Part shown: piece after piece, positions 1 to 8,421 of the stretch
How the letters are laid out: each line of letters starts with the position of its first letter
How positions within the stretch are numbered: position 1 is the first letter of the stretch
Assembly: GCF_008086045.1 (NCBI RefSeq)
Contig: NZ_VSEY01000011.1
Span: 243,153-307,152, forward strand
Direction of reading: 5' to 3'
Length of the DNA stretch: 64,000 nucleotides
From: Nonomuraea sp. PA05
Lineage (GTDB): Bacteria; Actinomycetota; Actinomycetes; Streptosporangiales; Streptosporangiaceae
Position numbers and translations under genes: made by a program
The notes under the pieces: generated by a model
What the model was told of the DNA's origin: nothing
The model's database searches: none
Seen by the model: only the letters and a program-made list of their open reading frames with translations

Positions 1-438
1 GCCAGGCAGGACGCCTACCGGCGGCTGGTGATCGAGCAGCGGGCCGAGCTGGCGAAGCTGGAGGCCGAGCAGGCCGAGCGGGAGCGGCTGGAGGAGGCGG
101 ACCTGGAGCTGCGCATCTCGCGCGTGCACGACGAGCTGGGCCAGTGGATGCGCGAGATGCGGTACGAGGGGCTGCCGGAGGAGGCGTTGCAGGAGCGCCT
201 GGAGGAGGCGGGGCTGCGCGAGGATCCCGGCGCCATGTCGAACCTGGAGCGGATCGAGCAGCTTCGCGAGGAGCACGAGCGGGGGCGGGCGCAGCAGGCG
301 GCCAGGGAGAAGGAGCTGCGCAGGAAGCTCAAGGCGAGGCAGCGGGAGGCGCGCAGGCAGATGCGGACGGCCATCAGGGAGGAGCGCGAGCGGCAGGCCC
401 TCGCGCAGGACCCCGAGCTGGAGGGCGACGACACATGA
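1..438 (+). CDS. Coiled-coil protein, 5' end outside window
   Basis: The reading frame is open from base 1, so the gene starts upstream; a GTG at 28 is available but has no visible ribosome binding site. The visible 145 residues are almost entirely charged (Glu, Arg, Lys, Gln, Ala), with heptad-like repeats that predict a long coiled coil, broken by a short Gly/Pro segment about a third of the way in. No transmembrane segment is seen in this part. The stop overlaps the ATG of mnhD by four bases (ATGA), so it is translationally coupled to the Mrp antiporter operon. It could be a long cytoplasmic tail of an upstream Mrp subunit such as MnhC, or a separate gene. I do not recognise the family. 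Confidence 0.6.
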   Translation, partial: ARQDAYRRLVIEQRAELAKLEAEQAERERLEEADLELRISRVHDELGQWMREMRYEGLPEEALQERLEEAGLREDPGAMSNLERIEQLREEHERGRAQQAAREKELRRKLKARQREARRQMRTAIREERERQALAQDPELEGDDT

Positions 439-2054
439 CCGGTCCGACGGCGAGTGTCCTCGCGGGCGGCCCCTTGCAGGAAGCCGCGCTGGTGAACGGG
501 CCGCTGGAGAGCCTGGTCTGCGTGCCCGTCCTGCTGCCGCTGCTGGCCGCCGGCGTGAAGCTGGCCATCGGCGGCCGGCTACGGCACCTGCAGTCGCTGA
601 TCAGCCTGGTCACGCTCGGCATCTCGCTGGCCGTCTCGGTGGTGCTGATGATCGCGGCCGACACGAACGGCCCGCTGGTGACCGAGCTGGGCGGCTGGCC
701 GTCGCCGATCGGCATCTGCCTGGTGGCCGACCGGCTCTCGACGCTGGTGCTGGTCGTGTCGTCGGCGGTGACGTTCTGCGTGATGGTGTACTCGGTCGTC
801 AGCGCGTACGACGAGCAGGAGCACGACGCCCCGATGGCGATCTTCCATCCGGCGTTCCTGGTGATGGTGGCCGGGGTGGCGGACGCGTTCCTGTCGGGCG
901 ACCTGTTCAACCTGTACGTGGCGTTCGAGCTGCTGCTGAGCGGCTCGTACGTGCTGCTCACGTTCGGCGGCACGGAGTCGAGGATCCGGGCGGGCGCCAC
1001 GTACACGCTGATGGCGCTGGCCTCGTCGATGTTGTTCCTGATCGCGCTGGCCATCACGTACGGCGCCACAGGCACCCTGTCGATGGCGCAGCTCGCCGAG
1101 CGTTTCGCCACGCTGCCGGAGCAGGTCAAGGTGCTGGTGGAGCTGACGCTGCTGCTGGCGTTCGCCATCAAGGCGGCGATCTTCCCCATGTCGGCGTGGC
1201 TGCCGGACTCCTACCCCACCGCGCCCGCCCCGGCGACGGCCGTGTTCGCCGGGCTGCTCACGAAGGTCGGCGTGTACTCGATCATCCGGCTGGAGGCGCT
1301 GCTGTTCCCGGGCGGGCCGGTGTCGACGCTGCTGATGTGGGTGGCGCTGGCGACGATGCTGGCCGGGGTGCTGGGCGCGGTGGCGCAGACGGACCTGAAG
1401 CGGATGCTGTCCTTCACTCTGGTCAGCCACATCGGGTACATGGTGTTCGGGGTGGCGCTGTCCACGGTGGCGGGGCTGGCGGGGGCGGTGTTCTACGTGG
1501 TGCACCACATCACCGTGCAGACGAGCCTGTTCCTGGTGACGGGGATGGTGGAGCGGCGCACCGGGACGACGTCGGTGACGCGGCTGGGCGGGCTGATGAA
1601 GGCGTCGCCGCTGATCGCGGTGCTGTTCTTCATCCCGGCCATGAACCTGTCGGGCATCCCGCCGATGTCGGGCTTCCTGGGCAAGCTGATGCTGGTGCAG
1701 GCGGGGCTGGCGCAGGGCGGGTGGCTGCCGGTGACGCTGGTGGCGGCGGGGCTGGTGACGAGCCTGCTCACGCTGTACGCGGTGGCCAAGACGTGGGGGA
1801 AGGCGTTCTGGCGGGGGCCGCGGCCCGATCGGGTCGGGCGGGTGGTGGAGAGCGAGGAGCACACCGGTGAGGATCCGACGGTGACCACCACCACCCTGCC
1901 GGCGGCGCTGCCGGTGTCGGTGGCGGCGCTGGTCGTGCTGGGGCTGTCGTTCACGGTGCTGGCGGGGCCGCTGTCGGCGCTGGCGCATCGGGCGGCGGGG
2001 GAGCTGATGGCGCGCGAGCCGTACATCACGGCCGTGCTGGGGAGGCAACCGTGA
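435..2054 (+). CDS. mnhD: Mrp/Mnh Na+/H+ antiporter subunit D
   Basis: A 539-residue integral membrane protein of the NuoL/M/N-like family, the D subunit of the multi-subunit Mrp sodium/proton antiporter. About 14 hydrophobic segments are visible. The family signatures are present: the acidic residue in the segment LYVAFELLLSG and the lysines in AFAIKAAIFP and FAGLLTKVG, which line the proton path. In Mrp complexes, A and D are the two large proton-translocating subunits. The ATG at 435 overlaps the upstream stop, and its own stop overlaps mnhE by four bases. The order D-E-F-G matches other actinobacterial Mrp operons; A and C should lie upstream of the window. Confidence in identity is high. 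Confidence 0.93.
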   Translation: MTGPTASVLAGGPLQEAALVNGPLESLVCVPVLLPLLAAGVKLAIGGRLRHLQSLISLVTLGISLAVSVVLMIAADTNGPLVTELGGWPSPIGICLVADRLSTLVLVVSSAVTFCVMVYSVVSAYDEQEHDAPMAIFHPAFLVMVAGVADAFLSGDLFNLYVAFELLLSGSYVLLTFGGTESRIRAGATYTLMALASSMLFLIALAITYGATGTLSMAQLAERFATLPEQVKVLVELTLLLAFAIKAAIFPMSAWLPDSYPTAPAPATAVFAGLLTKVGVYSIIRLEALLFPGGPVSTLLMWVALATMLAGVLGAVAQTDLKRMLSFTLVSHIGYMVFGVALSTVAGLAGAVFYVVHHITVQTSLFLVTGMVERRTGTTSVTRLGGLMKASPLIAVLFFIPAMNLSGIPPMSGFLGKLMLVQAGLAQGGWLPVTLVAAGLVTSLLTLYAVAKTWGKAFWRGPRPDRVGRVVESEEHTGEDPTVTTTTLPAALPVSVAALVVLGLSFTVLAGPLSALAHRAAGELMAREPYITAVLGRQP

Positions 2055-2602
2055 AACGGGAAGCGGCCGGGAACCGGGAGGTGATGGCGCCGCGCCTGCT
2101 GGGCAGGCGGGTGCCGCTGCCGCTGGTGGCCTGGCTGGCGCTGGTGTGGGTGACGCTGTGGGGCGACCTGTCGGTGGGCAACGTGCTGGGCGGCCTGCTG
2201 ACCGGCCTGGTCGTGACGTGGCTGCTGCCCCTGCCCGTCCTCGACCCCGGCATCAGGGTGCACCCGGGACCGCTGGTCAGGTTCCTGCTGTGGTTCGCCT
2301 GGGACATGGTGACCTCGACGGTCCGGGTGGTGTTCTGGGTGGCCCATCCGGGGCCGCCGCCGACGCGCATCGTCAGGGTGCCGCTGCGCACGTCGTCGGA
2401 GTCCATGACGGTGCTGCTGATGGTCGCGCTGGCCACGGTGCCGGGCTCGCTGGTCGTGGAGGCGTACAGGAAGGAGCTGGTGGTGCACGTCCTGGGCCTG
2501 ACGGGCGACGTCGCCGGCGCCGTGCGGGCGGACGTGGCGGGGCTGGAGTCGCGCATCGTGCGCGCGTTCGGCACCGCGAGGGACCGGGAGGAGCTGGGAT
2601 GA
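2051..2602 (+). CDS. mnhE: Mrp/Mnh Na+/H+ antiporter subunit E
   Basis: A 183-residue membrane protein starting at a GTG that overlaps the mnhD stop (GTGA). Two or three hydrophobic helices at the N-terminus (LPLVAWLALVWVTLWGDLS and the following segment) are followed by a soluble C-terminal half containing the MnhE pattern SSESMTVLLMVALATVPGSL. MnhE is a small accessory subunit needed for assembly of the Mrp complex. Its length is close to the usual 160-180 residues. It lies in a strictly overlapping operon, so expression is likely coupled to mnhD and mnhF. Confidence 0.9.
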   Translation: MKREAAGNREVMAPRLLGRRVPLPLVAWLALVWVTLWGDLSVGNVLGGLLTGLVVTWLLPLPVLDPGIRVHPGPLVRFLLWFAWDMVTSTVRVVFWVAHPGPPPTRIVRVPLRTSSESMTVLLMVALATVPGSLVVEAYRKELVVHVLGLTGDVAGAVRADVAGLESRIVRAFGTARDREELG

Positions 2603-2859
2603 CGGGGGTGTACCTGGCGACGGTCGCGCTGCTGTTCTGCGGCGCGGCGGCCTCGCTCTACCGGGTGGCGCGCGGCCCCTCGATGCTGGATCGGGCCGTG
2701 GCGCTGGACGTGTTCACGTCGCTGTCGATGTGCGGGGTCGGGGCGTTCGCGGTGGCCAGGGACGACTACTCGGACCTGCCGATCCTGCTGGTGCTGTCGC
2801 TGCTGGGGTTCGTCGGGTCGGTGTCCCTGGCCCGGTTCTTCTCGGGGAGATCACGATGA
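2599..2859 (+). CDS. mnhF: Mrp/Mnh Na+/H+ antiporter subunit F
   Basis: An 86-residue protein with three hydrophobic helices, matching the length and pattern of MrpF (N-terminal helix, then the RVARGPSMLDRAVALD loop typical of the family, then two more helices). The ATG at 2599 overlaps the mnhE stop by four bases, and the gene's stop overlaps mnhG by four bases. It is a structural subunit of the Mrp antiporter in the cytoplasmic membrane. Confidence 0.9.
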   Translation: MTGVYLATVALLFCGAAASLYRVARGPSMLDRAVALDVFTSLSMCGVGAFAVARDDYSDLPILLVLSLLGFVGSVSLARFFSGRSR

Positions 2860-3167
2860 ACGTGGCCGCGGCCGTCTGCCTGCTGATCGGCGCGACGCTG
2901 GCGCTGTCGGCCGGGGTGGGGCTGATGCGGTTCCGCACCACGCTGGACCGCATGCACGCCGGCACCAAACCGCAGGTGCTCGGCGTGCTGCTGGTGCTGC
3001 TGGCGATGTGGCTGCACCGGCCCACCTGGTCGTACGCGGGGCCGCTGCTGCTGGTCGGGATCTCCCAGGTGGTCACCGTGTCGGTGGCGGCCTACATGGT
3101 GGCGCGGGCCGCCTACACGCGTCAGTCCTCCGACGACGACACCGAGCTGCCCTCGTCCGACGACTGA
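2856..3167 (+). CDS. mnhG: Mrp/Mnh Na+/H+ antiporter subunit G
   Basis: A 103-residue, three-helix membrane protein of the MnhG family. The conserved loop RFRTTLDRMHAGTKPQ after the first helix is diagnostic. It is the last gene of the mnhDEFG run and starts inside the mnhF stop (ATGA). The acidic tail (Ser/Asp-rich) is encoded in a 46-bp stretch shared with the 3' end of the oppositely oriented DUF6328 gene, so the two transcripts converge and overlap. Confidence 0.9.
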   Translation: MNVAAAVCLLIGATLALSAGVGLMRFRTTLDRMHAGTKPQVLGVLLVLLAMWLHRPTWSYAGPLLLVGISQVVTVSVAAYMVARAAYTRQSSDDDTELPSSDD

Positions 3168-3634
3168 CCGTTGCGGGTCAGGCCAGGCTGGCCGAACCAC
3201 GTCCACATGGCCAGCGCGGCCAGCGCGCCCGCGGTGATCCAGGCCAGCGTCGCCTGGAACAGGTAGTCGATGACGAACATCGTGGACGTGGTCATCGACA
3301 CGGCCAGGGCGAGGGCGCCGAGGATGCCGTACAGGTTGGAGCGGCGTACCAGCGTCTCCTTGCGCCCCTGCCGGAACAGCACGCGGTGCTGCGCGGTCGG
3401 CGCGATGTAGCAGATGGACGCGACGGCGGCGCTGACCAGCGCCACGTAGTACAGCCACCGGTCCGCCTGGTCCAGCCGGGAGAACCCGGAGGAGAAGGGC
3501 ACCGTGAGCAGGAACGCGAACAGGACCTGCACTCCGGTGACCGCGACACGCGCGCCTTGCAGCAGCTCGACGAAGTTGCGATCCGCCCGCTCCTGCTCCG
3601 ACTCGTTGCGCTGCTGCGCCATCTCGCTCTTCAC
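3122..3634 (-). CDS. DUF6328 family four-helix membrane protein
   Basis: A protein of about 170 residues with the pattern of the DUF6328 family: an N-terminal charged stretch (RADRNFVELLQGARVAVTGVQVLFAFLLTVPF), then three further hydrophobic helices. The function of the family is unknown. I chose the GTG at 3634 because GGGAGG sits four bases upstream; an ATG at 3622 and longer starts at 3676 or 3691 are possible but have no such site. The longest version would overlap the stop of the molybdenum oxidoreductase gene. The 3' end overlaps mnhG by 46 bases, tail to tail. The acidic Ser/Glu/Asp tail is probably a by-product of that overlap. Confidence 0.75.
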   Translation of the reverse strand: MKSEMAQQRNESEQERADRNFVELLQGARVAVTGVQVLFAFLLTVPFSSGFSRLDQADRWLYYVALVSAAVASICYIAPTAQHRVLFRQGRKETLVRRSNLYGILGALALAVSMTTSTMFVIDYLFQATLAWITAGALAALAMWTWFGQPGLTRNGQSSDEGSSVSSSED

Positions 3635-3687
3635 GCTGCCTCCCGACCAATCAAACCGAGAGACTTCCTCTTCCATGTAAAGCGCGG

Positions 3688-5718
3688 TCAAAACCTCGCC
3701 ATCAGGATCTTCGCCGGCGTGATGGGCAGCTCGCGGAAGCGGTGGCCGGTGGCGTGGTGCACGGCGTTGCCGATGGCGGCGGCGGTGCCGACGATGCCGA
3801 TCTCGCCGATGCCCTTGCTGCCCATCGGGTTGAGCTGCCCGTCCTCCTCATCCAGCCAGTGCGCCTCCACGTGCTGCGCGTCGGCGCAGGCCGGGACGTG
3901 GTACTGGGCCAGGTCGCGGTGCAGGAAGCCGCCGAACTCCTCGTCGGTGACGGTCTCCTCCATCAGCGCCATGCCCATGCCCATCGTCATGCCGCCGAGG
4001 AACTGGGACCTGGCCAGCTTGGCGTCCACGATGTGCCCGGCGGCGAACACGCCGAGCAGCCGCGACACGCGGATCTCGCCGGTCACCGCGCTGACCCGCA
4101 CCTCGGCGAACTGGGCGCCGAAGGCGTGCCTGGCCAGCTCGGCGTCCGCCTTGACCTCGTCGGTGGTGTCGGCGCGGCCCTCCTTGCCGTCGCGCCGCAG
4201 GTCCTCGCAGGCGCGTACGACGGCGGTGCCCCAGGAGGCGGTGCCCATGGAGCCGCCGGCCACCGGCGCCTGCGGCAGGTCGCTGTCGCCGAGCTCGATG
4301 TGCACCCGCTCGGGGTCCACGCCGAGCGTGGCCGCCGCGATCTTCCTGAGCGCCGTGCGGGCGCCGGTGCCGATGTCGGCGGCGGCCACCTGGACGAGCA
4401 CGTCGCCGTTCTGGGTGGTGGCCACGGCCTTGCACGGCGATCTCCTGGCCGGGTAGGTCGAGGACGCCACGCCGGTGCCGATCAGCCACTCCCCCTCGCG
4501 CTTGATGCCCGGCCGGGGGTCGCGGTGCTGCCAGCCGAAGCGGTGGGCGCCCTCGCGCAGGCAGCCGACGAGGTTGCGTGAGCTGAACGGCAGGCCGCTG
4601 TCCGGCTCGGCCTCGGGGTCGTTGCGGACGCGCAGCTCGACCGGGTCCAGGCCGGCGGCGTAGGCCAGCTCGTCCATCGCGGACTCCAGCGCGTACATGC
4701 CGGGGCACTCGCCGGGGGCGCGCATCCACGACGGGGTGGCCACGTCCAGCCGGACGAGCCGGTGCCCGGTGCGCAGCGCGGGCGTGCCGTACATGACGCG
4801 GGTCGGGACGGTGGTCTGCTCGGCGAACTCGATCAGCGTGGAGCTCTGCTCGTAGGCCAGGTGCTCGACCGCGGTGAGGCGGCCCTCGGCATCCACGCCG
4901 AGGCGCAGCCGCTGGATCGTCGGCGTGCGGTAGCCGGTGACGTCGAACATCTGCTGCCGGGTCAGCGCGATCTTGACCGGGCGGCCCACCATGCGGGCGG
5001 CCAGCGCGGCCAGGATCGCCTGCGGCCTGGTCGTGCCCTTGGAGCCGAAGCCGCCGCCCACGTGCCTGGACACCACGCGCACCTGATCCTCCGGCAGGCC
5101 CAGCGTCTTGGCGATGAGGCTGCGGCTGCCGCTGGTGCCCTGCGCGGTGTCGTACACCAGCAGCCGGCCCTCGGTGTCCCACAGGGCCAGCGCCGCGTGC
5201 GGCTCCATCGGGTTGTTGTGCAGGACGGGCGTCTCGTAGGTGACGTCCACGCTCGCCGCGGCGGCCGACAGCCCCGCCTCCACGTCGCCCTTCTCGGTGT
5301 CGGAGGGGAAGTTCGGGTTGACCACCTCGGGCTGGTAGAGGCCGGGGTGGTCGCTGCTCAGCCGCACGTCGTGGTCGTCGGCGTCGTAGTCGACGCGGAC
5401 GTGCGCGGCGGCGTCGCGGGCGATCTCGTAGGTGTCGGCCACGACGGCGGCGACGATCTGGCCCCGGTAGGCCACCTCGCGGCTCTGGAACAGGGCCAGC
5501 TCGGGGTCGGCGTCCTCGGCCAGGCGGGGCGCGGCCTCGCAGGACAGCACGGCCAGCACGCCGGGAATCTCCAGCGCGGGCGCGGCGTCCACACGCTTGA
5601 CGCGGCCCTTGGCGATCTGCGCCTGCACGGCGTAGGCGTAGGCGACGTTCTCGGCGGGGTACTCGGCCGCGTACGTGGCCAGCCCCGTGACCTTGACGCG
5701 GCCCTCGATGCGGTTCAT
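3688..5718 (-). CDS. Molybdopterin-binding subunit of xanthine dehydrogenase/aldehyde oxidase family (PaoC/YagR-like)
   Basis: A 676-residue large subunit of a molybdenum hydroxylase. The N-terminal aldehyde oxidase hammerhead domain (about 1-110) is followed by the molybdopterin cytosine dinucleotide-binding domain. The glycine-rich GGGFGSKG segment and the C-terminal GSKGIGEIG motif with the presumed catalytic glutamate at about 639 are present. Such enzymes oxidise aldehydes or N-heterocycles using water as the oxygen source. The gene is last in a minus-strand operon after the FAD and 2Fe-2S subunits, with an ATGA overlap with the FAD subunit. It is somewhat shorter than E. coli PaoC (about 730). 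No XdhC/PaoD maturation chaperone is visible nearby. The substrate cannot be told from sequence. Confidence 0.9.
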   Translation of the reverse strand: MNRIEGRVKVTGLATYAAEYPAENVAYAYAVQAQIAKGRVKRVDAAPALEIPGVLAVLSCEAAPRLAEDADPELALFQSREVAYRGQIVAAVVADTYEIARDAAAHVRVDYDADDHDVRLSSDHPGLYQPEVVNPNFPSDTEKGDVEAGLSAAAASVDVTYETPVLHNNPMEPHAALALWDTEGRLLVYDTAQGTSGSRSLIAKTLGLPEDQVRVVSRHVGGGFGSKGTTRPQAILAALAARMVGRPVKIALTRQQMFDVTGYRTPTIQRLRLGVDAEGRLTAVEHLAYEQSSTLIEFAEQTTVPTRVMYGTPALRTGHRLVRLDVATPSWMRAPGECPGMYALESAMDELAYAAGLDPVELRVRNDPEAEPDSGLPFSSRNLVGCLREGAHRFGWQHRDPRPGIKREGEWLIGTGVASSTYPARRSPCKAVATTQNGDVLVQVAAADIGTGARTALRKIAAATLGVDPERVHIELGDSDLPQAPVAGGSMGTASWGTAVVRACEDLRRDGKEGRADTTDEVKADAELARHAFGAQFAEVRVSAVTGEIRVSRLLGVFAAGHIVDAKLARSQFLGGMTMGMGMALMEETVTDEEFGGFLHRDLAQYHVPACADAQHVEAHWLDEEDGQLNPMGSKGIGEIGIVGTAAAIGNAVHHATGHRFRELPITPAKILMARF

Positions 5719-6686
5719 GCCGCGAGCTCCTCAAGCGTGGCGACGATCAGGTTGCGGGCCAGCGGCACCTTGAAGGCGTTGCGCGGCAGCGGGCGGGCCT
5801 GCTCCAGCTCGGCCTCCGCCGCCTGGAGGAACGCCTCGCCGGTCGCCGGGCCGCCGATCAGGGCCTGTTCGGCGCGTTCGGCCCGCCAGGGCACGTGGGC
5901 GACCCCGCCGAGCGCGATGCGGCAGCCGGCCACGTCGCCGTCCGGCCCGACGTCGAGCACGGCGGCGATGGACACCAGGGCGAACGCGAACGACGCCCGC
6001 TCGCGTACCTTGCGGTAGAGCGAGGCGCCGGGCGGCGGTGGCGGCAGCTCAACGGCGGTGATCAGGTCGCCGGGGCTCAGCACGGTGTCGCGCTCAGGCT
6101 CCTCGCCCGGCAGGCGGTGCAGGCCGGGCATGGGCACGATGCGGTCGCCGCCGGGGCCGGTGACGTGCACCTGGGCGTCCAGCGCGGCCAGGGCCACCGC
6201 CATGTCGGAGGGGTGGGTGGCCACGCAGGCGTCGGAGGCACCGAGGATCGCCAGGCCGGCGTGGTCGCCGGCGATGGCCGGGCAGCCGGAGCCGGGCCGG
6301 CGCTTGTTGCAGGGCCTGGTGACGTCCTGGAAGTAGGTGCAGCGGGTGCGCTGCAGCAGGTTTCCGGCGACGGTGGCGACGTTGCGCACCTGGCCGGACG
6401 CGCCGGTCAGCACCGCGCGCGCCAGCATCGGGTAGCGGCTGCGGATCAGCGGGTGGACGGCCAGGTCGGTGTTGCGGACGGTGGCGCCGACGCGGACGCG
6501 GTCGCCTTCCTGCTCGATGGTGTCGAGCGGCAGGCGGCTGACGTCCACCAGGCGCTCGGGCTCGGCCACGCCCAGCCGCATGAGGTCCACCAGGTTGGTG
6601 CCGCCGCCCAGGTACATGGTGCCGGGGCCGAAGTCGCGCACGGCCTCTGCGGTGCTGCCGGCGCGGGCGTACTCGAAGGGTTTCAC
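5715..6686 (-). CDS. FAD-binding subunit of molybdenum hydroxylase (PaoB/YagS-like)
   Basis: A 323-residue FAD subunit of the CO dehydrogenase/xanthine dehydrogenase type. The flavin loop YLGGGTNLVDLM (residues 25-36) and the ATVAGNLLQ segment are visible. Four cysteines (116, 126, 135, 154) lie in an insertion with the pattern CTYFQD...CNKRRPGSGC, which in E. coli PaoB holds an extra 4Fe-4S cluster; that cluster is inferred here. The GTG at 6686 was chosen because it overlaps the stop of the 2Fe-2S subunit (GTGA) and gives the family's usual N-terminus. Electrons would pass from Mo through 2Fe-2S centres to FAD. Confidence 0.9.
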   Translation of the reverse strand: MKPFEYARAGSTAEAVRDFGPGTMYLGGGTNLVDLMRLGVAEPERLVDVSRLPLDTIEQEGDRVRVGATVRNTDLAVHPLIRSRYPMLARAVLTGASGQVRNVATVAGNLLQRTRCTYFQDVTRPCNKRRPGSGCPAIAGDHAGLAILGASDACVATHPSDMAVALAALDAQVHVTGPGGDRIVPMPGLHRLPGEEPERDTVLSPGDLITAVELPPPPPGASLYRKVRERASFAFALVSIAAVLDVGPDGDVAGCRIALGGVAHVPWRAERAEQALIGGPATGEAFLQAAEAELEQARPLPRNAFKVPLARNLIVATLEELAA

Positions 6687-7171
6687 CGGGCCACCTCCTC
6701 GATCGCGCTGACGATGTTGACGTAGGCGCCGCAGCGGCACAGGTTGCCGCTCATGCGCTCACTGATCTCCTCGGGGGTCAGGTCGGGGTCGACGAGGATG
6801 TCGTCGGTGACGGCGCTGGGGCCGGGCTCGCCGAGCATGCCCGCGGCCGAGCAGAGCTGGCCGGGCGTGCAGTAGCCGCACTGGAAGGCGTCGTGCTCCA
6901 TGAACGCGCTCTGCAGCGGGTGCAGCTCCTCGCCCGTGGCCAGGCCCTCGACGGTGGTGATCTCGCGGCCGTCCACCGCCACCGCCAGCGCCAGGCAGGC
7001 GTTGGCCCGCCGCCCGTCGATGAGGACCGTGCAGGCACCGCACTGACCGTGGTCGCAGCCCTTCTTTGCGCCGATGAGCCCGAGTCTTTCGCGCAGCAGG
7101 TCGAGCAGCGACATCCGCGGGTCCACGTCCACCGTGCGCGGCACGCCGTTCACCTGCAAGGTGATAGTCAT
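6683..7171 (-). CDS. 2Fe-2S subunit of molybdenum hydroxylase (PaoA/YagT-like)
   Basis: A 162-residue two-cluster iron-sulfur subunit. The plant-type ferredoxin cysteines are C39, C44, C47 and C59, and the second all-alpha cluster uses C98, C101, C145 and C147 (CGYC and CRC). It is the promoter-proximal gene of the three-gene operon. Unlike E. coli PaoA it has no twin-arginine leader: the protein begins directly with the beta-grasp fold (MTITLQVNGV). The enzyme is therefore probably cytoplasmic. The ATG is at 7171, and a 97-bp gap separates it from the divergent acetate kinase gene. Confidence 0.92.
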   Translation of the reverse strand: MTITLQVNGVPRTVDVDPRMSLLDLLRERLGLIGAKKGCDHGQCGACTVLIDGRRANACLALAVAVDGREITTVEGLATGEELHPLQSAFMEHDAFQCGYCTPGQLCSAAGMLGEPGPSAVTDDILVDPDLTPEEISERMSGNLCRCGAYVNIVSAIEEVAR

Positions 7172-7268
7172 TTCGCACGACTACCCGAGCTCTCGGAGAG
7201 ACAACCCCTGACCGCGGCAAAGACCATCCGTCCGGTTTTGCCGGAATCCCGAGGGGTAGCCGGGCCGC

Positions 7269-8399
7269 ATGGACGAGCAGGTGGAGTCGGCGGCGATACT
7301 CACCGTCAACGCGGGGTCGTCGAGTCTGCGCCTCGATCTCGTGCAGGGGGGCAGCGTGCTGGACAGCGCGCACGCCGAGCGCGCCGCCGATCCCGGCTCG
7401 GCCAGGGAGGAGCTTTCGGCGTTCCTCGGCGGCCACTTCGACCGCGACATCAGGGCGGTCGCGCACCGGCTGGTGCACGGCGGCGACGTGGTGCGCTCGC
7501 CCGCGGTGGCCGACGACGAGACCGCCGAGGCGCTGCGTCGGCTCACCGATCTGGCGCCGCTGCACCTGCCGCCCGCGCTGGCGCTGCTGGAGGCGGCCCG
7601 CGAGCAGTTGCCCGCCGTGCCGCACGTGCTCTGCCCCGACACGGCCTTCCACGCGGACCTGCCGGACGAGGCCGCCGTGTACGCCCTGCCGCCCGAGTGG
7701 CGCGACCGGTACGGCCTGCGCCGCTACGGCTTCCACGGCCTGTCGTACGCCTGGGCCGCGGACCGCGCCTGCGAGCTGCTCGGCCGCCCGGCGAACGAGC
7801 TGGAGCTGGTGCTGGCGCACCTGGGCGGCGGCTCTTCGGTGGCCGCGGTGTCGGGCGGGCGCAGCGTGGACACCTCGATGGGCTTCACTCCGCTGGACGG
7901 GCTGCCCATGAGCAAGCGCTCGGGCAGCGTGGACCCCGGCATGCTGGTGTGGCTGCTCGGGCCGGGACGCCTGACGCTGAAGGAACTGGCCGAGGGGCTG
8001 GAGCACCGTTCGGGGCTGCTGGGGCTGTCGCGCGGGCGTTCAGGGGACACGCGGGAGCTGGTGGCGGCAGAACGGGACGGCGACGAGGCGGCCCGGCTGG
8101 CGGTGGACGTGTTCGCGCACCGCGTCAGCCGGGAGATCGCCGCCGCGGCCACCTCGCTGCGGCGGGTGGACGCGCTGGTGTTCACCGGGGAGATCGGCTG
8201 GGACCAGCCCGAGGTGCGCGAGGCCGTCTGCCGCCGCCTCGGCCTGCTCGGCGTCGAGCCGCCCGCCACGGGCAACCGGCGCGACGACGGGGCGGTCAGC
8301 CCGGAGGGCGCCGCGGTGCCCGTGCTGGTGGTCCAGGTGCGCGAGGAGCTGCAGCTCGCCCGCGAATGCCTCGCCATGCTGGCCGAGGAGGAAGCATGA
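7269..8399 (+). CDS. ackA: Acetate kinase
   Basis: A 376-residue protein of the acetokinase family, which transfers phosphate between ATP and acetate. Signature elements are the N-terminal phosphate loop VNAGSSS (13-19), HRLVHGG, DTAFHADLP, the GFHGLSYAW segment, the HLGGGSSVAA loop and the TSMGFTPLDGLPMSKRSGSVDPG stretch. Slightly shorter than the usual 395-400 residues. No phosphotransacetylase or phosphoketolase gene is within the window, so the source of acetyl phosphate is not shown. GAGGGG lies about 15 bases before the ATG, rather far. The stop is 22 bases before the erythromycin-esterase-like gene, so they are probably cotranscribed. Confidence 0.92.
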   Translation: MDEQVESAAILTVNAGSSSLRLDLVQGGSVLDSAHAERAADPGSAREELSAFLGGHFDRDIRAVAHRLVHGGDVVRSPAVADDETAEALRRLTDLAPLHLPPALALLEAAREQLPAVPHVLCPDTAFHADLPDEAAVYALPPEWRDRYGLRRYGFHGLSYAWAADRACELLGRPANELELVLAHLGGGSSVAAVSGGRSVDTSMGFTPLDGLPMSKRSGSVDPGMLVWLLGPGRLTLKELAEGLEHRSGLLGLSRGRSGDTRELVAAERDGDEAARLAVDVFAHRVSREIAAAATSLRRVDALVFTGEIGWDQPEVREAVCRRLGLLGVEPPATGNRRDDGAVSPEGAAVPVLVVQVREELQLARECLAMLAEEEA

Positions 8400-8421
8400 C
8401 CGACCTCACTGAGGAGGGCCG

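Noticed and set aside
4475..6018. Long open frames opposite the molybdenum oxidoreductase genes
   Set aside because: They are shadows caused by GC-rich third positions; their translations are low-complexity and unlike any family.
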